Source: Trichocoleus sp. FACHB-40
GTDB taxonomy: Bacteria; Cyanobacteriota; Cyanobacteriia; Cyanobacteriales; FACHB-T130
Length of the DNA: 64,000 bases
Assembly: GCF_014695915.1 (NCBI RefSeq)
Contig: NZ_JACJPF010000078.1
Location: 36,361 to 100,360, forward strand
Direction: 5' to 3'
Positions 25,442 through 34,998 of the stretch are shown piece by piece. Made by a program: the position numbers and the translations under genes. The notes beneath the pieces are model-generated. The model saw only the letters and a list, made by a program, of their open reading frames with translations. It did not search any database and was not told the origin of the DNA. How positions within the stretch are numbered: the first letter of the stretch is position 1; each line of letters opens with the position of its first letter.

Positions 25442-26950
25442 TCAGTCTTTAATAGGAGCGCGACCAAAAAGTTCAGTAAGCGATTTCAAGCGATCGCTTA
25501 CTTCATTATTCACCGCCTCTGACCGATACTGCCACCCCCAATTTCCCTCAGCTTTACTGGGAAAATTCATTCTGGCATCGTTGCCCAATCCCAAAATATC
25601 CTGAAAGGGAATAATCGCCTGATTTGCCACAGAACTCATCGCTAGCCGGATGAAATCCCAGTGGATGCCTTCGGGACTAATGCAACCTAAATAACGCAGC
25701 ACCCTCTCCCTTTCATAATCTGACAATTGATAGAACCAACCCACCGTAGTGTCATTGTCGTGGGTGCCAGTATAAACTAAGCAGTTGCGCGGATAGTTAA
25801 ATGGCAAAAAGCCATTGCCTGCATCAGAACCAAAGGCAAACTGCAAAATTTTCATCCCCGGAAATTCAAATTTGTCTCGCAGCGCCTCTACCTCTTCTGT
25901 AATCACACCCAAATCCTCAGCAAGAATGGGTAGCTTGCCTAACTTCTCATTAAGAACTTCAAAGAAAGCATCTCCAGGCGCTTCAATCCACTCCCCATTC
26001 AGGGCAGTTTCTTCACCCGCCTTCACCGCCCAATAAGCTTGAAACCCCCGGAAGTGGTCAATCCGAATGATGTCCACATAATCCAGCAACGACTCAAAGC
26101 GCTGCACCCACCATTTAAAGTTTTGCTTCTCCAATTGCTCCCAGTTATACACTGGGTTGCCCCACAACTGACCTGTCGCGCTGAAGTAATCCGGCGGGAC
26201 ACCTGCCATTAGCGCCGCTTCCCCCGTTTCTTCATCCAAGCAAAAGATTTCTGAATGCGACCAAACATCGGCGCTATCGTGAGCTACATAAATCGGGATA
26301 TCGCCAATAATATCAATACCGCGCAGGTTGGCATAGTTCTTCAGTTCAGACCACTGGCGGAAAAACTCAAACTGCAAGTATTTGTGGTAAAAAATCTCAT
26401 TGTTTAGCCGCTGCCGCCACTGCTCCAAAGCTTCAGGTTGACGTTTGGCAATTTCCGGCTCCCAAGTATACCAGCTGGATTGCTCGTGTGCCTCGCGAAG
26501 CGCCATAAATAAAGCGTAGTCATCGAGCCAATTAGCCTTAGTCTCGCAAAAACCCGCAAATTCCCTTTGCTGAAGCGGGGAAGCTTTGGCTTTAAAGTTT
26601 TCGCAGGCTTTGGCAAGCAAAGGCATCTTGGTGGCGATCGCTTTTTCAAAATCTACATTATCTAGGGGAAATTCTGGCAATCCGGCAAAGTCGTCGTCAG
26701 TTAGTAAACCAGCGTCGCGCAGCTTTTCTGGACTAATCAGCAGCGGATTTCCCGCCAACGCTGAATAGCACATATATGGAGAATTACCATATCCAGTTGG
26801 GCCTAGTGGTAAAACCTGCCAAAATTGCTGGTAACTCTCCACCAAAAAATCCATAAAACGATAAGCTTCTAAGCCTAAATCGCCAATGCCAAATCGACTG
26901 GGAAGGGAGGTGGGGTGCAGCAAAATGCCACTTGATCTGGGAAACGGCAT
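25442..26950 (-). CDS. malQ: 4-alpha-glucanotransferase (amylomaltase)
   Basis: A 502-residue GH77 enzyme of normal length. Catalytic residues are visible: nucleophile Asp298 in IRIDHFRGF, acid/base Glu345 in LAEDLGVIT, and Asp398 in YTGTHDNDT. The N-terminal RSSGILLHPTSLPSRFGIGD is typical. It transfers alpha-1,4-glucan segments in glycogen metabolism. It is a single gene; the GH57 enzyme at 31715 also acts on alpha-glucans but is not linked to it. Confidence 0.95.
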   Translation of the reverse strand: MPFPRSSGILLHPTSLPSRFGIGDLGLEAYRFMDFLVESYQQFWQVLPLGPTGYGNSPYMCYSALAGNPLLISPEKLRDAGLLTDDDFAGLPEFPLDNVDFEKAIATKMPLLAKACENFKAKASPLQQREFAGFCETKANWLDDYALFMALREAHEQSSWYTWEPEIAKRQPEALEQWRQRLNNEIFYHKYLQFEFFRQWSELKNYANLRGIDIIGDIPIYVAHDSADVWSHSEIFCLDEETGEAALMAGVPPDYFSATGQLWGNPVYNWEQLEKQNFKWWVQRFESLLDYVDIIRIDHFRGFQAYWAVKAGEETALNGEWIEAPGDAFFEVLNEKLGKLPILAEDLGVITEEVEALRDKFEFPGMKILQFAFGSDAGNGFLPFNYPRNCLVYTGTHDNDTTVGWFYQLSDYERERVLRYLGCISPEGIHWDFIRLAMSSVANQAIIPFQDILGLGNDARMNFPSKAEGNWGWQYRSEAVNNEVSDRLKSLTELFGRAPIKD

Positions 26951-27161
26951 AAATAACCTGATGGAGAGTACGCAAACGTTTTGACATTATCACGGTAGGT
27001 CAGCGTTTGAAACCCATCCGTAGGCAGGATTACAGATAAATAGTTTACGGGATGGGCAATTTTTTTTTCCCAGTGCCTTGACTTACCCTAGGGGTATCCC
27101 GCCTGTCATCATCAAACAGGTGCAAAATGTAGGCAATTCATTTTTGGGGCAAAATATCAAC

Positions 27162-27593
27162 ATGACTCACCGCAATCCTTCTCCAACTGTAGATATCATT
27201 ATTGAGCTGGTTGACCGACCGCATCGCCCGATTATATTGATTTTGCGCCAAAATCCTCCTTATGGATGGGCAATTCCGGGCGGCTTTATTGATTACGGAG
27301 AATCTGCTGAAGCGGCGGCGCGGCGAGAAGCGTCAGAAGAGGTTTCCTTAAAGGTGGAGTTAGTTGAACAATTCCACGTGTATTCCGATCCCAATCGTGA
27401 TCCGCGTCAGCACACGATGAGCGTTGTCTTTATTGCTACGGCGACGGGCGAACCTAAAGCGGCTGATGATGCTAAGGCGGTGGGGATTTTTGAATCTTGG
27501 CGGATTCCGACGGAACTTTGTTTCGATCACGACAAAATTCTGCGCGAATATTGGCGTTATCGCCATTATGGAATACGACCGGGTTTGTCTTAG
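27162..27593 (+). CDS. NUDIX hydrolase
   Basis: 143 residues from the ATG at 27162; a TTG at 27078 would add 28 residues with no homology-like features. The Nudix box is [18 protein letters not shown] then SEEVSL. It keeps the catalytic REAxEE glutamates but has Ser where the consensus has the final Gly. Flanking PYGWAIPG is typical of ADP-ribose or nucleoside diphosphate pyrophosphatases. The substrate is not visible. It lies about 165 bases before the M24 peptidase gene on the same strand. Confidence 0.85.
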   Translation: MTHRNPSPTVDIIIELVDRPHRPIILILRQNPPYGWAIPGGFIDYGESAEAAARREASEEVSLKVELVEQFHVYSDPNRDPRQHTMSVVFIATATGEPKAADDAKAVGIFESWRIPTELCFDHDKILREYWRYRHYGIRPGLS

Positions 27594-27758
27594 TGCCACT
27601 CCACCCCCAACCCCGTCCGGGGTAAGGAGACAAACAGACGGATTTGGTATATGCGATCGCTCGAAAATCCGAATCTGGGGATGCAACCCCAGACGTGTTT
27701 TGCTGTAACGTTAAACTTTAAGCAGAAGGAATATTTTCTAAATTGGCCCCTAGTAGGT

Positions 27759-29399
27759 ATGCAACTCCACCCCACATCAGACCTCGCCGCTACCCTATTG
27801 AGGAGGCGATCGCGATTAGCTGAGCTAATTGATTTTCCGGTAATTCTCTGGTCTGGGCGCAGTAGTTCCCGCAATTATCCGGCAAATACTTTCCCGTTTC
27901 GCGCCAGCAGTCATTTTCTCTATTTTGCTGGGCTACCCCTGGAAAATGCCGCAATTCGTCTGGAAGCCGGGAAATTGGAACTTTTCATGGATGATGCTTC
28001 GTCAGATAGCGCCCTCTGGCATGGGGAAGTGCCTAAACGTGAGGAAATCGCTAAAGCTATAGGGGCAGATGGAGTTTTCGCGATCGCACAATTGAAGTCA
28101 CGCTCGACTGGTGCTGCTACTATCTCTGTGCAGGATGCTGCTACCCAACAAGCACAATCTCATTTACTTAACCGCGCACTAGCACCAGCAAAATCATCTC
28201 AGGGCATTGATCTTGAGTTGGCACGAGCAATTATCAAACTGCGCCTGAATCACGACGCTGGCGCAATTTCCGAGTTGCGAGAGGCTGCTGCTGTGACTGT
28301 GGAAGCTCACAAAGCTGGGATGATGGCTACACCCAAAGCCAAAATTGAGGCAGGGGTGCGGGCGGCGATGGAGGCTGCGATCATCTCCCACAATATGACC
28401 TGCTCTTACCCCAGTATTGTCACTGTTCACGGGGAAGTTTTACACAATGAGCAGTATCACCACTCGCTGCAACCGGGAGATTTGCTGCTGGCGGATGTGG
28501 GTGCTGAGACATCAATGGGTTGGGCTGCTGATGTGACCCGCACTTGGCCTGTTTCTGGTAAATTTTCTTCTACCCAAAAAGATATTTACAATGTGGTGCT
28601 GGCGGCTCACGATGCTTGCATTGCCAAGATTCGCCCAGGTGTAGAGTATCTGGATATTCATCTACTTGCTGCAACTGTAATTGCCCAAGGTTTGGTGGAT
28701 TTGGGCATTTTACGAGGTAAGGCTGAAGATTTGGTGGAAATGGATGCTCACGCGCTGTTTTTCCCCCACGGAATCGGTCATCTGGTGGGTTTGGATGTCC
28801 ACGATATGGAAGATTTGGGGGATTTGGCGGGGTATGAGGAGCAAAGAGTTAGAAGCGATCGCTTTGGCTTGGGCTATCTGCGTCTAAATCGCCCCTTGAG
28901 TGCTGGAATGTTAGTCACAATCGAGCCGGGATTCTATCAAGTTCCGGCAATTTTGAACGATATAGAAATGCGTTCAAAATATCAAGATGTGGTGGATTGG
29001 GATCGCCTTTCTCAGTTTGCGGACGTGCGGGGAATTCGCATTGAAGATGATGTTTTAATTACCGAATCATGCAGCGAAGTCTTAACAGCAGCTTTGCCAA
29101 CAAATGTAGATACAATTGAGGAGCTAGTTAAACAAGAATCACGCTTAGGGGTGGAGAGGCGGCAGCAAATAAATGTGATTTCAAATAATAGTATTCCTGC
29201 TTTTATTAAGCGTTGTCGCTCAGTTTTTGAAGAAGTCCGCCCCCAACTGATTAAAGATTATGCCGGCTGGTTTGTTGCTATTGAATCAGATAGCGGCGAA
29301 TATTTTCTGGATGAAGATCATAAACTCGCCAAACAAAAGGCACTGGCGAAATATCCGGATGGGATGATTTGCACTTTACAACTGGTTGAAGGCGTTTAA
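27759..29399 (+). CDS. M24 family (aminopeptidase P-like) peptidase with C-terminal add-on
   Basis: About 546 residues from the ATG at 27759; an upstream ATG at 27651 would add 36 residues of odd composition. An N-terminal creatinase-like domain is followed by the M24 domain with its five metal ligands: two Asp in ADVGAETS...AADVTRTWP (about 246 and 258), His341 in PHGIGHLVG, Glu389 in TIEPGFYQ and Glu429 in RIEDDVLI. It removes N-terminal residues before proline. The last ~50 residues (YAGWFVAIESDSGEYF to the end) are an extra small domain not usual in PepP (see findings). Confidence 0.87.
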   Translation: MQLHPTSDLAATLLRRRSRLAELIDFPVILWSGRSSSRNYPANTFPFRASSHFLYFAGLPLENAAIRLEAGKLELFMDDASSDSALWHGEVPKREEIAKAIGADGVFAIAQLKSRSTGAATISVQDAATQQAQSHLLNRALAPAKSSQGIDLELARAIIKLRLNHDAGAISELREAAAVTVEAHKAGMMATPKAKIEAGVRAAMEAAIISHNMTCSYPSIVTVHGEVLHNEQYHHSLQPGDLLLADVGAETSMGWAADVTRTWPVSGKFSSTQKDIYNVVLAAHDACIAKIRPGVEYLDIHLLAATVIAQGLVDLGILRGKAEDLVEMDAHALFFPHGIGHLVGLDVHDMEDLGDLAGYEEQRVRSDRFGLGYLRLNRPLSAGMLVTIEPGFYQVPAILNDIEMRSKYQDVVDWDRLSQFADVRGIRIEDDVLITESCSEVLTAALPTNVDTIEELVKQESRLGVERRQQINVISNNSIPAFIKRCRSVFEEVRPQLIKDYAGWFVAIESDSGEYFLDEDHKLAKQKALAKYPDGMICTLQLVEGV

Positions 29400-29602
29400 G
29401 AGTTGGAAAGTTGTTAGAACCTGACAAGGTTTTAATAACTTTCCGTAACAATGGACAACTTTACTCAAGTTTAGATTTATGAAGATTAAATGCTGTTGAC
29501 AGCTTAGGAGTGCGATCGCGATCACCATAAATTTCATATTTATTTTAAGGTGGCAACGGCTCTTGTGCTGGTAATATTGCCCTAATCATACAAAATTTGT
29601 AA

Positions 29603-30274
29603 ATGACTGAGCAACCTCCTTCATTGCCACTAGGGTGTATTATTCGACCAGCCCGTGAAAGCGAAAAATGGTTAATTCAGAAATTATTACTTCAATTCAC
29701 TACATCTGAAGCATTAGCATTTGACTTAAGAATTATACTTTTAAATTTCCTGATTCTGCTTCTGCTCGGTTTCTTTTTTATTATAAATATCAAGCTATGG
29801 ATTTTACTTAAATACTTTATTTTAATCAAATTTATTTTAGAAGCAACAATTATTTTCCTTTTTATTTCCCTAGTTGTATTAACCTTTGGGATTATTTTGT
29901 TTTTGTTATCTATTTTTACCTATGCCTTAGTAAATTGGTCGCGTTTCTGGGTAATTGAATGCAATGGAACCTTAGTAGCCTGTGGGGAATTACACTCCTC
30001 CACTACACACTCAATGCTTTATTACCTGTTTGTTACACCAGTCTGGCGCAGTCAGCAATTGGGTTCTTGTTTAGTGAAGCGTCTTGTTCAGGAAGCTGTC
30101 CAACCCCTTTATTTAGTATGTAAACCTAAATTGGTGCAATTTTATTCCCAACTCGGCTTCGTAATAGTTCCTTGGCATGAGTTATCATCGCCGCTTCAGG
30201 CAAGTTTTAACATTTTCAAAATCGACAGCAAGCTGGCTAGAATTTCTTGGACGGTCATGCGGTATCAAAGTTAG
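29603..30274 (+). CDS. GNAT acetyltransferase with a membrane insert
   Basis: A 223-residue protein. Residues 10-40 look like the first strand and helix of a GNAT fold (CIIRPARESEKWLIQKLL). The fold is then interrupted by two or three strongly hydrophobic helices (about 43-108) and resumes with WVIECNGTLVACGEL and motif A (LFVTPVWRSQQLGSCLVKRL, about 142-161) where acetyl-CoA binds. The catalytic part would therefore sit at the cytoplasmic face of a membrane. The substrate is unknown. Small related proteins are seen in other cyanobacteria. Confidence 0.72.
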   Translation: MTEQPPSLPLGCIIRPARESEKWLIQKLLLQFTTSEALAFDLRIILLNFLILLLLGFFFIINIKLWILLKYFILIKFILEATIIFLFISLVVLTFGIILFLLSIFTYALVNWSRFWVIECNGTLVACGELHSSTTHSMLYYLFVTPVWRSQQLGSCLVKRLVQEAVQPLYLVCKPKLVQFYSQLGFVIVPWHELSSPLQASFNIFKIDSKLARISWTVMRYQS

Positions 30275-30754
30275 AAATAGAATAATTGTCGTAGCGTGTC
30301 TATACCAAAATAGAGGTTAAAAAAGCTGGAATCGCTTTATTTCCCCGAAACGGCTTCAGAATCAACATAATATTTTAGGTTAAATGCGCTAAATACCTTG
30401 CCAGCATCCGGTTTTTGCAAATATAGCAATTCTCAGTTGCATAGATGACACTGTAGGGACACGGCATTGCCGTGTCCCTAAGAATATTTGTATCGCACGC
30501 AATTGGGTACGATAAATTCTGGCCCATCTCGTACTCTTCTGTAGGGGCTTTTCCCTTTCCGATTCCGGAAAGAGGGTTAAATTCTTGTGTTTGATTCAAA
30601 TTGGTAGTCTAAATTGGCTTCAGTTGTAGTGTAAGTTACGCTCGTCTTTAACACGAAACCTTTCTCTAGGCATATTCAATACCTCTCCCTTAGGAAACTC
30701 AAATGATTAAGGAATACAGTCTAAAGTGAAATCAAATATGTAGGGAGTTTAGTT
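30275..30754. other. Gap with a palindromic repeat
   Basis: No gene is accepted here. A 74-codon minus-strand frame (30375-30599) spans the palindrome at 30454-30480 and has no family resemblance. The right end likely holds the promoter of the DUF4383 gene, which has GTAGGGAG as a probable Shine-Dalgarno region before its start. Confidence 0.6.
30454..30480. repeat. Perfect 13-base palindrome of the GTAGGGACACGGCA type
   Basis: TAGGGACACGGCA and its exact reverse complement are separated by one base. This extragenic palindrome is a common dispersed repeat in filamentous cyanobacteria. Related but shorter pieces occur at 38673-38692 and around 34362. Confidence 0.85.
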
Positions 30755-31216
30755 ATGAAAGCAGGGCAAAAATTCGCCTTGATTGTCGGCATTTTCTTTT
30801 TTCTTTGTGGTGTAATGGGATTTATTCCAGCGTTTGTCAAAGAGCCTACAGTTACACCTGATATGGCTAACCTTGGATTCACAACTGGATACGGTTACTT
30901 ACTGGGATTATTCCCTATCAATGTCTTACACAATATTGTTCATCTAACCGTGGGAATTCTGGGAATTCTTGCATCCATCTCGTTAGACAGTTCTCGCCTG
31001 TATAGTGGACTCCTCGGAATATTCTATGGGCTGCTAACTGTAATGGGGCTTATTCCTGCTACCCAGTCAACATTGGGCTTAATCCCAATCTTTGGCAACG
31101 ATGTCTGGCTTCATGCAGTCACCGCAGCGATCGCAGTGTACTTTGGTTTCCTTGTTAAACCAGATTTATTGGAGATAAGCACGGGACAGCCGACCAATAC
31201 TCCTGGCCAGGGCTAA
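30755..31216 (+). CDS. DUF4383 membrane protein
   Basis: This 153-residue protein has four predicted helices: about 8-30, 58-78, 87-110 and 118-135. The pattern of a glycine-rich first helix (FALIVGIFFFLCGVMGFIP), the NVLHNIVHLTVGILGI segment with two histidines, and a final WLHAVTAAIAVYFGF fits DUF4383. The function is unknown; the histidines could bind a metal or heme. It stands alone. Confidence 0.8.
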   Translation: MKAGQKFALIVGIFFFLCGVMGFIPAFVKEPTVTPDMANLGFTTGYGYLLGLFPINVLHNIVHLTVGILGILASISLDSSRLYSGLLGIFYGLLTVMGLIPATQSTLGLIPIFGNDVWLHAVTAAIAVYFGFLVKPDLLEISTGQPTNTPGQG

Positions 31217-31286
31217 AAAAGAGTAGCGTTTAAATATAGCCTATCGATTGTCTAATCAGATTGAGTTTAGCGCGCTCGCTAATTGC

Positions 31287-31342
31287 CTTACAGAAAACCA
31301 GTATGCTTTTAACTCAGGCGAAGTATTCTGGTTTTCTGTAAG
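31287..31342. terminator. Long hairpin downstream of the DUF4383 gene
   Basis: CTTACAGAAAACCAG (31287-31301) and its exact reverse complement (31328-31342) enclose a 26-base loop. It may end the DUF4383 transcript or be a small mobile repeat. No long T-run follows. Confidence 0.5.
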
Positions 31343-31349
31343 CTTCAAA

Positions 31350-31521
31350 TGTAATTAGATAAAGTGTTTGAATGCTGTTGTTGATAACAATTGGCGTTCT
31401 AATGCAGGATTTAATGCAAGATTATAAATATCAATTGTAATTAGATAAAGTGTTTGAATGCTGTTGTTGATAACAATTGGCGTTCTAATGCAGGATTTAA
31501 TGCAAGATTATAAATATCAAT
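31350..31521. repeat. Perfect 86-base tandem duplication
   Basis: 31350-31435 and 31436-31521 are identical base for base. The unit begins TGTAATTAGATAAAG and ends AAATATCAAT. It encodes nothing visible. Perfect identity implies a recent duplication. Confidence 0.95.
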
Positions 31522-31714
31522 AAATTCTATTTTTACAAATTAACTAGTGCCCGAACTTATTGATTAACAGACATGAATTTCGCTTAACTATTTAGTCAAA
31601 AAACATATTTGTAACACTTCCTTGGGTTATACCTGGAGTTAAACAAACTAAGCCTGCTCTAAGCTTAGTTTGTTTAGCTACGACTTTAATCGTCAGGCGT
31701 TTTTACCTTTTTCC

Positions 31715-33946
31715 TTACGGAGCCTCAATTGGAATCAAAGCATTTTCCGGCAAATAACTAGAGAACTGTTCCCCATCAGCCAGAACCATTATCAGCCGCA
31801 GCGGATAATCTGGTTCTATTTGCAAATCTGCCCAAGGAACTGCCACCTCTAAGCACTTATCAAAAGCCACTTGAGCGCGGCTAAAACGAGGATGCCACTG
31901 ATGATTTTCCCCAGCTTCCTGAAACTCAATTGATTGAGTCAGCAAGTTAATTCCTAAATGATGGTGAAACAGATAGTTTAAAGGCGCTTCATCCGGGATA
32001 TTCGCTAGAGGAATCGGACTGTTGTGCATTGTGCGGTTGTGGTAGTACCACAGCAAATGTAACTTCGGGGGAAAACCTTTACCCGGTTGAAGACCTGCTT
32101 GGAAATCCAACCGTAAATAGAAATTGAGGTGATCTACCCCATACCAGAGACGCTGAACCGCGCTACTCTTGTGCATCGTACCCCGCGATCCGCCGACTTC
32201 GATGCGACCGGCGCGATCCCAGTCTTGTTCGTCAGCGAGTCCATTGATGATCGGATGAATAAACCCTTGTGGTCGATGGTCGCCTTGCGCTTCGTGGACT
32301 TCCACGGGTTGGCGCACGTTAGGCGGTACTGGCTCATTCAAAGCTTGGTAGATTGCACACAAATGTTCGCGGAACAACTGGTCGAACATGGCATCTTGGT
32401 TGGAGGAATGACCTTCGCCAAACCACCAGAACCAGTCGGAACCTTCTGCGGCATATAGCGCTTCCCAAACTTCGGGATTGTTTTCCTCAGTTGCTTCTGG
32501 ATGCTTAGCTAAGACTTCTCGCGCCGCCTCTAGCAAATCCCAGGCGCGATTTTTGGCTGGGTCGCCTATCCAGGTGGTGAAGCTACCATCTACCCAAGAG
32601 CCACTGTGCAGCTGTTGGACGGGGATGGTTTCTGTGGCGGGGAACTGGTCTAGGTATTCGGAAACTGTTACCAGTTTCAGTTCTTCGTGCTGGGAGAGGG
32701 TTTGATAAAGAGCTTCTAGGAAGGGTTTGCCGTCTAGGTAGTAGTGTTCCCAGCAATTTTCGCCGTCAAGGGCAATGGTGACGAGCCTTGGCTGTTCCAG
32801 GGCTGTACCGCCTCCAGGCTGACGGTGTTTGAGACTTCGCGCGATCGCTTCCAAATGTCCCACCAAGTCCGCAGCAGCGCGGCGCGGTTCCATCGCCCCG
32901 TAGGTGAAGCCGATCAAATCTGATAATCTGTGATCCCGAAACACGATCGACAAATCGCCGGACTCAGTTTGTAGGCGATAAGGTTGATACAGTAACTCCG
33001 GTTCATACACGTTCCCCGCACCGTCGCGATGGAAAAATTGCTTCAGCGACCAACCGAGTACCGCTTCATCGGAACATATCCAATTAAACCCCTGCTTGGC
33101 AATGTAGGGCAAAATATCCGGACTGACCGACTGTTCTGAAGGCCATAAACCGCGAGGTTCCTGTCCAAATCTGTCTATATACATATCCCAGGATTTTTGT
33201 AAATGCCTGGGAATATCTTCCGCCCACTGAAACCGCTGCCTGGGCAAGGTCATATTAGGCACCGCCACCCGTCCGGAGTTGGTATCGCTCAGTAAGGGTA
33301 AAATCGGGTGAGTGTAGGGCGTGGTTGTTACTTCCAGTTGCCCAGATTCCTGCATCTTTTTGTGTTGAGGGATGATGCGGCTCAAGATTTCGCGCTGTTT
33401 GGAGTAAATGCGCTGGCGATCGCCTAAACTAAAATTTCTCCCCTGCTTCAACCAACCTTCAATGTCTGGATCATCCCAAAACAGGGGATCAATCCACGCC
33501 AAATTATGCCAAGCCAGCAAATCGCTGTAATCTGACAAATTCCAATTTTCCCAACACCAATTTTGCCCTTTTTCCTGACGTTGATGGTAAAGCTCTCCGT
33601 AGCGGGGATGAGGATCAATCAGAGTGTGGTGATTGGCATCAAAAAAATGTTCAATAATAAATCTTTTTTGTTCTTCGCTCAGTTCTTCCTCTGGTGTCAA
33701 AGATGCTGCCAAGTAAGGATCTATTGCAGTCCCTGCAACATAATCTTCTATCTGCAAAATCAATGATGGAACGAGATTCACAGTTTGATGCAGCTTGGGA
33801 TAACGTTCCAAGAGCAGGACTAAATCCAGATAATCTTTCGTCCCATGCAGACGCACCCAAGGCAAACGATACTGTTGAACTGTGCGACTTTTGTATAACG
33901 GCTGATGCTGATGCCAGATGAAAGCGATGTATAGGGGATGAGGCAT
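31715..33946 (-). CDS. Glycoside hydrolase family 57 (alpha-amylase/glucanotransferase type)
   Basis: This 743-residue protein has the GH57 start IAFIWHQHQPLY (HQHQP 12-16), the nucleophile region GLWPSEQS (Glu271) and the acid/base region ALDGENCWE (Asp394). After the catalytic barrel and helical domain, the last ~180 residues are beta-rich and resemble a glycan-related add-on (HPIINGLADEQDWDRAGRIE). It likely acts on alpha-glucans in the cytosol; no signal peptide. It is downstream of nfu on the same strand, across a repeat hairpin. Confidence 0.9.
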   Translation of the reverse strand: MPHPLYIAFIWHQHQPLYKSRTVQQYRLPWVRLHGTKDYLDLVLLLERYPKLHQTVNLVPSLILQIEDYVAGTAIDPYLAASLTPEEELSEEQKRFIIEHFFDANHHTLIDPHPRYGELYHQRQEKGQNWCWENWNLSDYSDLLAWHNLAWIDPLFWDDPDIEGWLKQGRNFSLGDRQRIYSKQREILSRIIPQHKKMQESGQLEVTTTPYTHPILPLLSDTNSGRVAVPNMTLPRQRFQWAEDIPRHLQKSWDMYIDRFGQEPRGLWPSEQSVSPDILPYIAKQGFNWICSDEAVLGWSLKQFFHRDGAGNVYEPELLYQPYRLQTESGDLSIVFRDHRLSDLIGFTYGAMEPRRAAADLVGHLEAIARSLKHRQPGGGTALEQPRLVTIALDGENCWEHYYLDGKPFLEALYQTLSQHEELKLVTVSEYLDQFPATETIPVQQLHSGSWVDGSFTTWIGDPAKNRAWDLLEAAREVLAKHPEATEENNPEVWEALYAAEGSDWFWWFGEGHSSNQDAMFDQLFREHLCAIYQALNEPVPPNVRQPVEVHEAQGDHRPQGFIHPIINGLADEQDWDRAGRIEVGGSRGTMHKSSAVQRLWYGVDHLNFYLRLDFQAGLQPGKGFPPKLHLLWYYHNRTMHNSPIPLANIPDEAPLNYLFHHHLGINLLTQSIEFQEAGENHQWHPRFSRAQVAFDKCLEVAVPWADLQIEPDYPLRLIMVLADGEQFSSYLPENALIPIEAP

Positions 33947-33947
33947 A

Positions 33948-34026
33948 GATATAGGTAATGGGTAATGAGTAATAGGTAATGGGAGTTTTTTCTGCCTATT
34001 ACCTATTACCTATTACCTATCACCTT
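33948..34026. repeat. TAGGTAAT/ATTACCTA inverted repeat array
   Basis: Units of TAGGTAATGGG (33951-33993) face ATTACCT units (about 34006-34020), so the spacer between nfu and the GH57 gene can form a long hairpin. It may weaken read-through from nfu. Confidence 0.85.
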
Positions 34027-34269
34027 TTACATGATTTGCTCAACTTCGGCAATTTCTGGGATAAATTCGCGCAAGCGGCGTTCAATACCCATTCTCAGGG
34101 TCATGGTAGAGCTGGGGCAAGAGCCACAAGCTCCCTGAAGCCGCAGTTTAACAACTGGCCCGTCGATGTCTACCAGTTCCACGTTACCGCCGTCAGAAAT
34201 TAAGTAAGGGCGCAGTTCATCTAAAACTTGTTCGACGTTTTCCGGAGTTAGTGCCAGTGTTTGTGTCAT
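34027..34269 (-). CDS. nfu: NifU-like Fe-S scaffold protein (Nfu/CnfU)
   Basis: An 80-residue protein that is essentially one NifU C-terminal domain: [20 protein letters not shown], then [10 protein letters not shown] and the cluster motif CGSC (Cys48, Cys51). Stand-alone proteins of this size are the main Fe-S scaffolds in cyanobacteria and plastids, supplying photosystem I and ferredoxins. It acts as a dimer holding a cluster between the CxxC pairs. Confidence 0.93.
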   Translation of the reverse strand: MTQTLALTPENVEQVLDELRPYLISDGGNVELVDIDGPVVKLRLQGACGSCPSSTMTLRMGIERRLREFIPEIAEVEQIM

Positions 34270-34998
34270 GGTCTGTTTACCTTATGGAATCTGAGAGTGC
34301 GATCGCAACTATCTCGATCCTAGTCTACACAAGGATAAAAAACCGATGACAGCGATTCATGTAGGGTGGGCATTGTTACCCTTGTCAAGAGCGATCGCAA
34401 GTATCTCAGAACTATTGTCAGCTAAGGGTGATGAGCAGAAGCTTTCCAGAATGAGTCTTCTCGTTCTTAGCCCTATTGTCTAATTATCTGCGATCGCAGA
34501 AGCTGGAATCACAAAAAATCCTTGATTGTCACCTATATCGGCGTTGCCATTGAGGCGCGATCTCTGCGGCGATGTAGATAATAGTGAGCTATTAACTTTA
34601 AAGCTAGTGTAAAACTTTGATTAAGTTTTTGTCCGCTACGCCATTTGGCTTAAGTCATCCCCCTAAAGATAGATTACCTTAATAAAAGGAAAACAAACTT
34701 TACAGGGAGGCTGGCTGAAAAACTACCGATTTCACAGTTCTACGCGATCGCAGATACCGCTGCCTGAGCGTAATTACCGTTATAAGCGGGTAAAAAATGA
34801 TACATTAATATCCGCCCTCGCTTACCTTGCTACCCAAACAACGCCATCTGCGTCAGATTCCTAACTAACTGGTGGCGGGTGATTCACTAAAATTCTTAAT
34901 TTTTGTCAATACAACCAAGTTATTTGGCAGCGCGATGTGAAGCGATTCGCGCCCGAATTCTGATGGCTTCTAGTAACTAACTATAAGGAATCCTCACC
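34270..34998. other. Long leader region upstream of the DUF4347-RTX gene
   Basis: 729 bases without a credible frame. It contains several HIP1 octamers and two copies of a GAGCGATCGCAAxTATCTC motif (about 34291-34308 and 34388-34407), a third copy of which follows the next gene at 38743-38763. No known riboswitch or RNA was recognised. A clear AAGGA lies before the GTG start at 34999. Confidence 0.5.

Larger units (their letters stand above)
31217..31714. other. Gap with a hairpin and an 86-base tandem duplication
   Basis: These 498 bases hold no gene. The left part has the inverted repeat at 31287-31342, the middle a perfect 86-base tandem repeat at 31350-31521, and the right end is A/T-rich. 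Confidence 0.7.

Noticed and set aside
30375..30599. 74-codon minus-strand frame
   Set aside because: It spans the GTAGGGACACGG palindrome, a dispersed non-coding repeat, and shows no family features.
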